14,157 nt of DNA from an uncultured Verrucomicrobiae bacterium. GTDB lineage: Bacteria; Verrucomicrobiota; Verrucomicrobiia; Palsa-1439. The stretch spans positions 1 to 14,157 of the forward strand of contig CALBCO010000196.1 in the NCBI GenBank assembly GCA_937927265.1, written 5' to 3'. The translations under genes and the position numbers were made by a program. Positions 1-5,745 of this stretch are shown one piece after another (position 1 is the first letter of the stretch; every line of letters starts with the position of its first letter). The notes under the pieces are model-generated. The model did not search any database and was not told where the DNA came from. It saw only the letters and a program-made list of their open reading frames with translations.

Positions 1-202
1 CGCTGCGCAAGTCGTGCGCCTGCTCCGCTGAGGGGCGGTTGTGTTGCGGATCAAACACCACCTGGGTGATTCCCTCCCGGTCGCGCAGATCAATGAACAC
101 AATGCCGCCGTGGTCGCGATAGACGTGGACCCAGCCGGCCAAATTGACCTTCTGTCCGACGTGGGTGCGGCGCAATTCGTTACAGTGATGGGTCCGCTTC
201 AT
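1..202 (-). CDS. aspS: Aspartyl-tRNA synthetase, N-terminal part (cut by window edge)
   Basis: Seen: reading leftward from the ATG at 202-200 gives 67 residues beginning MKRTHHCNELRRTHVGQKVN and continuing AGWVHVYRDHGGIVFIDLRD and EGITQVVFDP. Known: this is the N-terminal anticodon-binding OB fold of bacterial AspRS, which charges tRNA-Asp in the cytoplasm; the G-W-V-x-x-x-R-D-H-G-G-x-x-F-I-D-L-R-D pattern is characteristic. The catalytic class II domain lies outside the window. An AAAGGA Shine-Dalgarno-like sequence lies about 12 bases upstream (220-215). The gene starts only 4 bp after the hisS stop, so it should be co-transcribed with hisS, a common bacterial pairing. Whether it is a discriminating or non-discriminating AspRS cannot be judged from this fragment. 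Confidence 0.93.
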   Translation of the reverse strand, partial: MKRTHHCNELRRTHVGQKVNLAGWVHVYRDHGGIVFIDLRDREGITQVVFDPQHNRPSAEQAHDLRS

Positions 203-206
203 TTCA

Positions 207-1406
207 TCATTTCATCCTTTCCGGTAGATCGCTGATCTTGATTCGTTCCTGGCTGCCGGTCGCCAGATTTTTCAGAGTGACTTCTCCGCTGGGCCATTCT
301 TCGGGGCCGATCACGACGGCCCATCGCGCACCCGTTGCCGCGGCGGCTTGGAATTGTTTGCTTACTTTGGCCGGTGACAACGGGTAATCCACCGCAACAC
401 CGGCGTCGCGCAACTGTTGAACCACGGTCCGGGCGGCATTGCGCAACGTCTCGTCGGCGATGACCACATAGCAATCCAAGTCCGCATCCAGTTTCGGCAA
501 CAGCCCACGGCCTTTGAGCAACTCGCCCAATACCACGTCACCCATGCCGAAGCCAAGCGCCGGCAAGTCAACACCGCTGATGAGTTTGAGCAGGTTGTCG
601 TAGCGGCCGCCGCCGGCAATCGCCCGCAGTTCGCCTTTGCGGTCGTGGATTTCCCACACAATACCGGTGTAGTACGCCAACCCGCGCACAATCTTGAAGT
701 CCACCCGGCAAAACTTTTTCAACTCACCTAGATGATCGAGCAGTTCTTGAAGGTTGTCCTTCGGAAACGCCAGTACCTCATCCACTCGGGGAGTCATGGC
801 GGCGATTTTTTCGCGCGTTTTCTCCAAGGGTTCGCGTTCGAGTTTGTCCACCGCCTGAAAGACTGCGTACTGGTTATCGACGGGGATGCCCAGTTCATCG
901 AGGTGACGCTGCCACGCTCGCCGGTCGGAGACGCGGACTACGAAATCCTGTTCCGTCAGGCCGAAACTGCGCAGCGTGTCAATCGCCAGCGCGATCAACT
1001 CGGCGTCGGCCGTCACGTCGGTTGCGCCGATGATGTCGGCATTGAACTGGAAATGCTCACGCAGTCGTCCGCGTTGTTGGCGCTCGTAGCGGAAGAGTTG
1101 CGGGATGGCGAACCACTTGATCGGTTTCTTGTAGTCGCGGTGTTTCGCGCCCACCATTCGCGCGAGAGTCGGCGTCATCTCGGGCCGCAAAGCGACCGCG
1201 CGGTCGCCCTTGTCCACAAAGTTGTAGAGTTGGCTGACGATCTCGTCGCCGGATTTCAACGTGTATAATTCCAGCGGTTCGAGTGGCGGGCCGTCGTACT
1301 CGCGGAAGCCGTAGCGGCGCGCGACGGCGCGCCACCGATCAAAGATGTGGCGGCGGAGGGCCAGTGTTTCCGGATAGAAGTCGCGGAAGCCAGGCAGAGG
1401 ATTCAT
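207..1406 (-). CDS. hisS: Histidyl-tRNA synthetase
   Basis: Charges tRNA-His with histidine in the cytoplasm. The product is 399 residues when started at the ATG at 1406-1404 (MNPLPGFRDFYPE), the usual start region of HisRS; a TTG at 1463 would add 19 residues with no family resemblance. Seen: ALRPEMTPTLARMVG (72-86), class II motif 2 LFRYERQQRGRLREHFQFN (104-122), the HisRS signature RGLAYYTGIVWE (241-252), AGGGRYDNL (264-272), motif 3 LPALGFGMGD (281-290), and a C-terminal anticodon-binding domain from about residue 310. The RPEMTPTLAR form differs from the RPEGT form of enterobacterial HisRS and is seen in other bacterial lineages. The signature has Ala where many HisRS have Asp (RGLDYYT). 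No convincing Shine-Dalgarno precedes the ATG. It lies 76 bp downstream of the HU gene and 4 bp before aspS, so all three may share one transcript. Confidence 0.95.
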   Translation of the reverse strand: MNPLPGFRDFYPETLALRRHIFDRWRAVARRYGFREYDGPPLEPLELYTLKSGDEIVSQLYNFVDKGDRAVALRPEMTPTLARMVGAKHRDYKKPIKWFAIPQLFRYERQQRGRLREHFQFNADIIGATDVTADAELIALAIDTLRSFGLTEQDFVVRVSDRRAWQRHLDELGIPVDNQYAVFQAVDKLEREPLEKTREKIAAMTPRVDEVLAFPKDNLQELLDHLGELKKFCRVDFKIVRGLAYYTGIVWEIHDRKGELRAIAGGGRYDNLLKLISGVDLPALGFGMGDVVLGELLKGRGLLPKLDADLDCYVVIADETLRNAARTVVQQLRDAGVAVDYPLSPAKVSKQFQAAAATGARWAVVIGPEEWPSGEVTLKNLATGSQERIKISDLPERMK

Positions 1407-1482
1407 GAGCCGATGATGGATGCTGGTTAGTCCGTCCGCCGCTCGCACAGCGATGACGTCCAAGGTGTCCGCGCTGAGGCCG

Positions 1483-1791
1483 TTATTCTGTGCCGTTAGC
1501 CAACTTGTCGGTTAGTTTCAACACAACTTCGCGCATTTCCTTACCGGGCTTGAACTTGACGACGGCCCGGCAGGGGATCTGCACGTCCTTGCCGGGATCA
1601 TTCGGGTTGCGCCCGATGCGTGGTTTGCGCAGTTTGACCTCGAACACGCCGAAGTTGCGCAGTTCGACCGTCTCGCCTTTGGTCAAGGCAGCGGTGATGT
1701 GGTCGAGGGTTTTTTGCACGACCGCCAGCACATCCTGTTGGATGAGGCCGGTCTCGTTGCTGATTTGAATCACCAAGTCACGTTTTGTCAT
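1483..1791 (-). CDS. HU/IHF-family DNA-binding protein
   Basis: A 102-residue nucleoid-associated protein that bends DNA as a dimer. Seen: MTKRDLVIQI start, the dimerisation helices with VQKTLDHITAALTKGETVELRNFGVFEVK (about residues 26-54), then the beta-arm GRNPNDPGKDVQIPCRAVVKFKPGK (60-84). The GRNP arm and the FKPGK end are family hallmarks. The start at 1791 is chosen over the much longer upstream reading because it matches the family N-terminus and has AGGAGA at 1806-1801, nine bases before the ATG. The ATG overlaps the TGA of the upstream membrane-protein gene (ATGA), so the two are translationally coupled. HU and IHF subunits are hard to tell apart by eye, so no gene symbol is given. 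Confidence 0.93.
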   Translation of the reverse strand: MTKRDLVIQISNETGLIQQDVLAVVQKTLDHITAALTKGETVELRNFGVFEVKLRKPRIGRNPNDPGKDVQIPCRAVVKFKPGKEMREVVLKLTDKLANGTE

Positions 1792-2309
1792 TTGCTTTTG
1801 TCTCCTGATTTCCATTTTTCGATCAGTGGCACGGCGTCCGCCCCCAGCCGGTAGGCGCCATAGGCGGCCAGCACCAGCAGGAGCAAGATGATCAACGGAT
1901 GCCCGAGAACCCGACGCAGGCCGGTTCTGAATGTGCTGACTGTGGCTAGTTGTTCGCGACGGCCGTTCAGCCGGCCGAGCAAGGCCTGCGTGGCGATAAA
2001 GGTGGCGTGCCATTCGCCCGCCACCTTGCGTGCCATTCCTTCCGGCAAATCTTTGAACGCCTGCAAACTGGGCACGGTGTTCAACAACCGCCGCGCTTTG
2101 TCGTCGCGCTCCTCCGTCGCACCCAGCGTGGTCATCAGCAGCTCGTGCCGCCGGGCAATCTCGCTTTTCAACTCCAAAAAGGCGGTTTCCTCCTCGGCGG
2201 AGAAACTCGGCTGCTTGAAGCCCTTGTCGAGGAACTCGCTGAGTTGTTTCCACAACTCGACAAATTCCTCGACGCGGCAAATGTTTCGTTCGAGATTCCG
2301 GTCGCGCAT
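1788..2309 (-). CDS. Tail-anchored membrane protein of unknown function
   Basis: I do not recognise the family. The 173-residue product has no signal peptide. Residues 1-130 are charged and look helical, with a Glu/Lys-rich stretch (FSAEEETAFLELKSEIARRHE, 36-56) and a second helical part (about 93-125). A single strongly hydrophobic segment, LIILLLLVLAAYGAYRL (139-155), is followed by a short tail ending KWKSGDKSK. The arginines at 128, 132 and 133 before the segment suggest a cytoplasmic N-terminal domain anchored by a C-terminal helix. The start at 2309 has AGGAA (CAGGAACGCATC-ATG) at good spacing and lies about 18 bases downstream of the predicted transcription start of a good promoter. 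Its TGA overlaps the HU start codon. Confidence that this is a real gene is high; function is open. Confidence 0.8.
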   Translation of the reverse strand: MRDRNLERNICRVEEFVELWKQLSEFLDKGFKQPSFSAEEETAFLELKSEIARRHELLMTTLGATEERDDKARRLLNTVPSLQAFKDLPEGMARKVAGEWHATFIATQALLGRLNGRREQLATVSTFRTGLRRVLGHPLIILLLLVLAAYGAYRLGADAVPLIEKWKSGDKSK

Positions 2310-2333
2310 GATGCGTTCCTGATTCTGGGGCGC

Positions 2334-2362
2334 ACTCTAGTGAGCGTCGCGGTCATGGTCAA
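2334..2362 (-). promoter_or_regulatory. Sigma70-type promoter for the membrane-protein/HU (and possibly hisS-aspS) transcript
   Basis: On the minus strand, TTGACC (2362-2357) is separated by exactly 17 bases from TAGAGT (2339-2334). These match the -35 and -10 consensus at 5/6 and 4/6 positions. Expected transcription start is near 2327, giving a leader of about 18 bases that contains the AGGAA ribosome-binding sequence of the gene starting at 2309. It lies in the 79-bp gap after the glycosyltransferase gene, so that gene need not be co-transcribed. Confidence 0.6.
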
Positions 2363-2388
2363 GCGGAAATCCCCTGCCGCCAACTACT

Positions 2389-3318
2389 TCAGCAAACCAG
2401 TGTTCGAAGGGCCGCCTGCACTTCGCGAAGATCATCGGTGCCGAAACGGACGACCCGCGCGGGTGCCGCCCAAGGGCGCGGCGTCCAGATCGGGAGCGAA
2501 GCAGGGCCGTACAACGCCACGGTCGGCAACCCGACGGCGGTCGCCAAATGCGTGATGCCGGAATCGTTCCCCACAAACAACGCGCACCGCTCGAGCACGG
2601 CGGCGAGTTCCACGAGTTTCAAGCCGCACGCCACAATCAGCGGACCCGGCGCGAGCGCGGCCCGCAATTGACCGGCCGCCAAGTCGTCGGCTTCGCCCTG
2701 CACGATCAACAGGCGCATCCCCTGCTCCGTCGCGAGCCAATGGGCCACTGTGGTGAATTTCTCCACCGGCCAATTCTTTTTCGGACTGCCGCTGCCGGGA
2801 TGAATCGCCGCCAGAGGCGTCTGCGGCGGGTGCGCCGCGAGAAACTGCGCTGCCGATTGCCGGTCGGCGGCGTTGGGATAGACGCGCGGAGCCGGCGCGG
2901 TGACGAAGATGGCGAGGGATTCCAGCGGCTGACAATAGTGCTCCGCCGCGTGCCGGTCGGTGGGGCGCGGGGAGGCGGTGATCAATTGCCGGACCCCGCA
3001 TCGGCGGATGTTGCCGGCAAAGATTTCGTCGGGATCATACAGATAAGAGACCACCAACTGGAAGCGGCTGAAATAATCCACCCAGTCCGGCGACAGCGGG
3101 CCGTCCGGGACAAAGAATCCCGCCAAGGCCCGTGCCTCAATGGAGCGCACGGCATCCGCGTAATGCCGACCGGCGGCCAGTTCGATGATGTGCGGGTAGC
3201 CAAGGATTTCGAGGTGGGCCTTCGGCCAGCGCTCACGCAACGCGCCGATGGCCGGGAGCGTCATGAGGAAATCCCCAATCGCTCCGCCCCGAATCACCAA
3301 AATGCGCGGCTGGCTCAC
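2389..3318 (-). CDS. Glycosyltransferase family 9 (LPS heptosyltransferase-like)
   Basis: A 309-residue protein of the ADP-heptose:LPS heptosyltransferase family (GT9, GT-B fold), expected to add a sugar to the LPS core on the inner face of the cytoplasmic membrane. Seen: N-terminal Rossmann motif RILVIRGGAIGDFLMTLPAI (5-24) with the conserved Asp16; central AAIHPGSGSPKKNWP (170-184), the typical HPGSGSxxKxWP motif at the start of the nucleotide-sugar domain; and FVGNDSGITHLATAVGLPTVALYG (248-271), the GNDSGxxHLAAAxGxPTxAL(F/Y)G signature. Sugar donor and acceptor cannot be assigned, so no waaC, waaF or waaQ symbol is given. The start is a GTG at 3318-3316: the ATG at 3320-3318 is immediately followed by TGA in its own frame. 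There is no Shine-Dalgarno before it. It is divergent from the dismutase gene 97 bp away. Confidence 0.9.
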   Translation of the reverse strand: MSQPRILVIRGGAIGDFLMTLPAIGALRERWPKAHLEILGYPHIIELAAGRHYADAVRSIEARALAGFFVPDGPLSPDWVDYFSRFQLVVSYLYDPDEIFAGNIRRCGVRQLITASPRPTDRHAAEHYCQPLESLAIFVTAPAPRVYPNAADRQSAAQFLAAHPPQTPLAAIHPGSGSPKKNWPVEKFTTVAHWLATEQGMRLLIVQGEADDLAAGQLRAALAPGPLIVACGLKLVELAAVLERCALFVGNDSGITHLATAVGLPTVALYGPASLPIWTPRPWAAPARVVRFGTDDLREVQAALRTLVC

Positions 3319-3325
3319 ATCTGCG

Positions 3326-3354
3326 ATTGAAGCAGAAACATCGCCTGCTGAAAA
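3326..3354 (-). promoter_or_regulatory. Possible promoter of the glycosyltransferase gene
   Basis: On the minus strand, TTTTCA (3354-3349) and TTCAAT (3331-3326) are 17 bases apart, each matching the consensus at 4/6 positions. Transcription would begin at about 3319, essentially on the GTG start at 3318, so the mRNA could be leaderless. The hexamers are only moderate matches, so this is tentative. Confidence 0.3.
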
Positions 3355-3383
3355 GTCCCGTCCGGTTGCGCGGGACGCGGGAC
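3355..3383 (+). repeat. Short inverted and tandem repeat between divergent genes
   Basis: GTCCCG (3355-3360) is inverted as CGGGAC (3371-3376). GCGGGAC is also repeated head-to-tail without a gap at 3370-3376 and 3377-3383. The element overlaps the -35/spacer region of the candidate dismutase promoter and lies just upstream of the candidate glycosyltransferase promoter. It could be an operator or a chance GC-rich repeat. No T-run follows on either strand, so it is not a typical terminator. Confidence 0.3.
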
Positions 3384-3394
3384 TGCACTACGTT
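3366..3394 (+). promoter_or_regulatory. Weak candidate promoter of the superoxide dismutase gene
   Basis: TTGCGC (3366-3371) and TACGTT (3389-3394) are 17 bases apart. The -10 matches at only 3/6 positions. The predicted start near 3401 would leave a leader of about 15 bases containing the AAGGAGA ribosome-binding site (3404-3410), similar to the leader predicted for the gene at 2309. The spacer holds the tandem repeat described separately. Confidence 0.25.
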
Positions 3395-3415
3395 CCTGCC
3401 CAAAAGGAGACCAAC

Positions 3416-4177
3416 ATGAATCGAAAGGTGACACGCAGGCAGTTTCTGGCGTTCGGCGGGGCCGCTCTGGCCGGGGCCGCGTTGACGGGGTCGCGCGGAT
3501 TCGCGGATGTCGGGCCGCGGGCCCTGATTCCCCTGCCCCGCGAAGGGGGGCAATTTGTGTTGCCGCCGTTGCCGTATGCGTTTGACGAGCTCGAACCCCA
3601 CTTGGACACCCAGACGATGCAGATCCATCACGGCAAACATCACGCCGCTTACGTGAAGAACCTCAATGAGGCGTTGGCGAAAGAGCCGACCCTGGGCAAT
3701 CAGCCGTTGGAATCCTTGCTGGGTAACCTCGCGGCGGTGTCGGAGACAATTCGCGCCACTGTGCGCAATCACGGCGGCGGCCATTACAATCACGCGCTGT
3801 TCTGGGAAGTCATGCGGCCCGGTGGCAGCACTCTGACCGGGCCATTGGCGGCGGCCATCACCGCGAGCTTCGGCAGCGTGGAAAAGTTTAAGGAACAGTT
3901 CAGCCGCGCGGCGATGACACGGTTTGGCAGCGGATGGGCGTGGTTGGTGGTGACACCGTCGCGGACGTTGGCGGTGGCCTCGACGCCCAATCAGGACAAT
4001 CCACTGATGACCGGGGTGGTCGAGGCGATCGGGACGCCGATCCTGGGTTTGGATGTGTGGGAACATGCCTACTATCTGAAGTTTCAGAACCGTCGCGCGG
4101 ATTACATCGACGCATGGTGGAACGTTGTGCATTGGGACAAGGTGGCGGAGTTGTATCAGGCGGCACTCCGTTTGTGA
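3416..4177 (+). CDS. Tat-exported manganese-type superoxide dismutase
   Basis: Converts superoxide to oxygen and peroxide, here probably outside the cytoplasm. The 253-residue product begins with a twin-arginine signal (TRRQFLAFGG at 6-15, hydrophobic stretch, likely cleavage after GFA at about residue 30); cytosolic SodA/SodB lack this. The mature part aligns over the whole Fe/Mn family. Metal ligands expected from E. coli MnSOD are present: His71 (QIHHGKHH), His126 (GGHYNHALFW), Asp213 and His217 (LDVWEHAYY). Gln193 in STPNQDNPLM and Gly122 before the second ligand match the Mn form, where Fe enzymes carry the active-site Gln at the other position. The start at 3416 has AAGGAGA five bases upstream and gives a complete Tat signal. 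It stands alone, with divergent and downstream genes under their own promoters. Confidence 0.95.
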   Translation: MNRKVTRRQFLAFGGAALAGAALTGSRGFADVGPRALIPLPREGGQFVLPPLPYAFDELEPHLDTQTMQIHHGKHHAAYVKNLNEALAKEPTLGNQPLESLLGNLAAVSETIRATVRNHGGGHYNHALFWEVMRPGGSTLTGPLAAAITASFGSVEKFKEQFSRAAMTRFGSGWAWLVVTPSRTLAVASTPNQDNPLMTGVVEAIGTPILGLDVWEHAYYLKFQNRRADYIDAWWNVVHWDKVAELYQAALRL

Positions 4178-4183
4178 ATTGCC

Positions 4184-4219
4184 GCGCCTCCAAGCCACGG
4201 CAGAGGTTCGGCAAGGCGC
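4184..4219 (+). terminator. Weak hairpin after the superoxide dismutase gene
   Basis: GCGCCT (4184-4189) is perfectly inverted as AGGCGC (4214-4219), with a 24-base loop, 7 bp after the dismutase stop. There is no T-run afterwards, so it is not a classical intrinsic terminator; it could be a Rho-type end or chance. It lies just upstream of the kdsC promoter. Confidence 0.15.
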
Positions 4220-4223
4220 AGTC

Positions 4224-4251
4224 TTGTCAGGGCCGGGGATTCTGATACACT
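4224..4251 (+). promoter_or_regulatory. Extended -10 promoter of the kdsC/lpt/hpf/pts operon
   Basis: TTGTCA (4224-4229) lies 16 bases before TACACT (4246-4251), and TG at 4243-4244 forms the extended -10 element TGATACACT. Expected transcription start is 4257-4259. The start codon is the ATG at 4259-4261, so the message would have essentially no leader, which fits the absence of a Shine-Dalgarno sequence there. Confidence 0.5.
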
Positions 4252-4258
4252 GGCAGCG

Positions 4259-5224
4259 ATGAGAGCCGGTCAGCCGTCCTTACAATCGCGCCTGAAAAAA
4301 ATCCGTTGCCTCCTCCTCGATGTGGATGGAGTGTTGACGGATGGAAAACTGCATTTCACCAGCGACGGGCAGGAGTTCAAGTCGTTCGATGTGCTCGACG
4401 GGCACGGCATTGCCTTGGCGCAGCGCGCCGGGCTGAAGATCGGCTTTGTCTCAGGGCGGTTTTCACAGGCCACGACGCGACGAGCCGCCGATCTCGGCGT
4501 GGAGATTGTGCTGCAACAGCCGGTCAATAAAATGGATTTGGTTGAGCTAGTGAAGACCCAGCTCGGATTGACAGATGAGGAAATCGGCTTCATCGGCGAT
4601 GAACTGGTGGATTTGCCGGTGTTGCGTAGGGCCGGGTTGGCGGTGGCCGTGCCGAACGCAACGGTGGAAGTGAAACGCGTCGCGCATTACGTCACGCGCC
4701 GCGCCGGCGGCAATGGCGCAGTACGGGAAGTGATCGAGTTGATTCTCAAAGCGCAGAAACGCTGGGACGGGGTGATTGCCAGGTATTTGGCAGTGACACT
4801 GGCTGCCGTGCTGCCGTGGTGGGCGTGGGCCGACGGTGGCGTGACCAATGCGGCAGCGACCGGTTATATCGAAAAATTCGAGGTGCCGGAGTGGGACGAG
4901 GACGGCAACCTGCGGTGGAAACTCAGCGGTGACCGGGCACAGTTGCGGATGGATGGCACGATGGACATCCAGAACGCGCGAGCGGAGTTTTATCAAAGCA
5001 ACCAGGTGGCCATGGTGTTTTCGGCACCACAATGTTTTCTGGACCGGATCAACAAACGCGCGGTGACGGACGGTCCGGTGCGCTTGGAGCGCGCCGACAT
5101 GGTGCTCACCGGCACGGGAGCCATATGGGACAGCACCACATCGTTGGTGGTGTTGCGCAGCAACGTCCAGCTCTTGCTGCAGAGTGAAAAAGGTGCAGTG
5201 TCAAGAACGGAGGAGAAACCATGA
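4259..5224 (+). CDS. Fused KDO-8-phosphate phosphatase (KdsC) and LptC-like LPS transport protein
   Basis: One uninterrupted 321-codon reading frame holds two proteins that are normally separate. Residues 1 to about 175 are KdsC, a HAD-superfamily phosphatase that turns KDO-8-phosphate into KDO. Seen: LLLDVDGVLTDGKL (Asp21 nucleophile, Asp23), FVSGR (Ser65), PVNKMD (Lys91), GFIGDELVDLPV (Asp114, Asp118), and the KdsC C-terminal GGNGAVREVIELIL. Residues 176-191 (YLAVTLAAVLPWWAWA) are hydrophobic and follow basic residues, like a signal peptide or membrane anchor. Residues 195-321 are beta-strand-like, with IEKFEVPEWDEDGNLRWKLSGDRAQL, VTDGPVRL and a final VVLRSNVQLLLQ. By resemblance and by position before lptA and lptB I call this LptC-like, though LptA, LptC and OstA domains share a fold. 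Topology would be KdsC inside, LptC in the periplasm. No Shine-Dalgarno precedes the ATG. The stop overlaps the lptA start (ATGA). Confidence 0.85.
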   Translation: MRAGQPSLQSRLKKIRCLLLDVDGVLTDGKLHFTSDGQEFKSFDVLDGHGIALAQRAGLKIGFVSGRFSQATTRRAADLGVEIVLQQPVNKMDLVELVKTQLGLTDEEIGFIGDELVDLPVLRRAGLAVAVPNATVEVKRVAHYVTRRAGGNGAVREVIELILKAQKRWDGVIARYLAVTLAAVLPWWAWADGGVTNAAATGYIEKFEVPEWDEDGNLRWKLSGDRAQLRMDGTMDIQNARAEFYQSNQVAMVFSAPQCFLDRINKRAVTDGPVRLERADMVLTGTGAIWDSTTSLVVLRSNVQLLLQSEKGAVSRTEEKP

Positions 5225-5745
5225 AACGGCAAGGGTGGTGGCTGTTCCTGGCGCTCGCACTACCGGTCGGGGCGGAAGAGACGGCGAAGTCGAACCTCGT
5301 CGCCGGCGCGAAAGAGCCGACCGTCGTCACGGCCGAGCGGATGCAGGCGGATTATCTCCACAACCTCGGCACGCTCGAAGGCAACGTGCTGGTGGTGGAC
5401 CCGCGCATCACGGTGCGGGCGGACAAAATGGTGGTGTTTTACGCCGGCCGCGAAGACACCAACGCCCTGCGGGGTGTGCAACGGATTGTCGCCGAGGGCG
5501 GCGTGGTCATCATGCAGGCGGAGCGGAAAGCGACAAGTGAGCATGCCGAATACGTCGCCACCGACGGCAAAGTGGTGTTGACGGGTAGCCCGGTGTTAAC
5601 CGGCCGCGAAGGAACGGTCAGCGGCACGAAGATCACGTTTTGGCGCGACACTGAGAAGATGGAAGTGGAGGCCAGTTCGCGGTTGGTGATCTATCCCGAA
5701 GAACAACGACGCAAGTCCGCTGAGGAAGGAACTTCCGCGCCGTGA
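5221..5745 (+). CDS. lptA: LPS transport periplasmic bridge protein LptA
   Basis: LptA forms the periplasmic beta-jellyroll bridge that carries LPS from the inner-membrane LptBFGC complex to LptD in the outer membrane. The 174-residue product has a signal peptide (MKRQGWWLFLALALPVGA, cleavage about residue 18). It is followed by an OstA-like domain: VVTAERMQADYLHNLGTLEGNVLVV (35-59), ITVRADKMVVFYAG (63-76), RIVAEGGVVI (88-97), ATSEHAEYVATDGKVVLTGSPVL (104-126) and GTKITFWRDTEKMEVE (135-150). The repeated pattern of a modified base, a gain or loss of charge, then V-L-x-G/T-G is typical of the family. The start at 5221 has GGAGGAG (5209-5215) five bases upstream and overlaps the previous stop; its own stop overlaps the lptB start (GTGA), so the three lpt genes are translationally coupled. 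The charged tail after residue 158 has no clear role. Confidence 0.88.
   Translation: MKRQGWWLFLALALPVGAEETAKSNLVAGAKEPTVVTAERMQADYLHNLGTLEGNVLVVDPRITVRADKMVVFYAGREDTNALRGVQRIVAEGGVVIMQAERKATSEHAEYVATDGKVVLTGSPVLTGREGTVSGTKITFWRDTEKMEVEASSRLVIYPEEQRRKSAEEGTSAP

Noticed and set aside
1407..1463. TTG-started N-terminal extension of histidyl-tRNA synthetase by 19 residues
   Set aside because: The extension does not resemble the family, and the ATG at 1406 gives the expected MNPLPGFRDFYPE start.
1792..2280. Long N-terminal extension of the HU-family protein in the same frame
   Set aside because: It overlaps the membrane-protein gene in another frame, is low-complexity Arg/Gly-rich, and the HU start at 1791 has a good ribosome-binding site and the family N-terminus.
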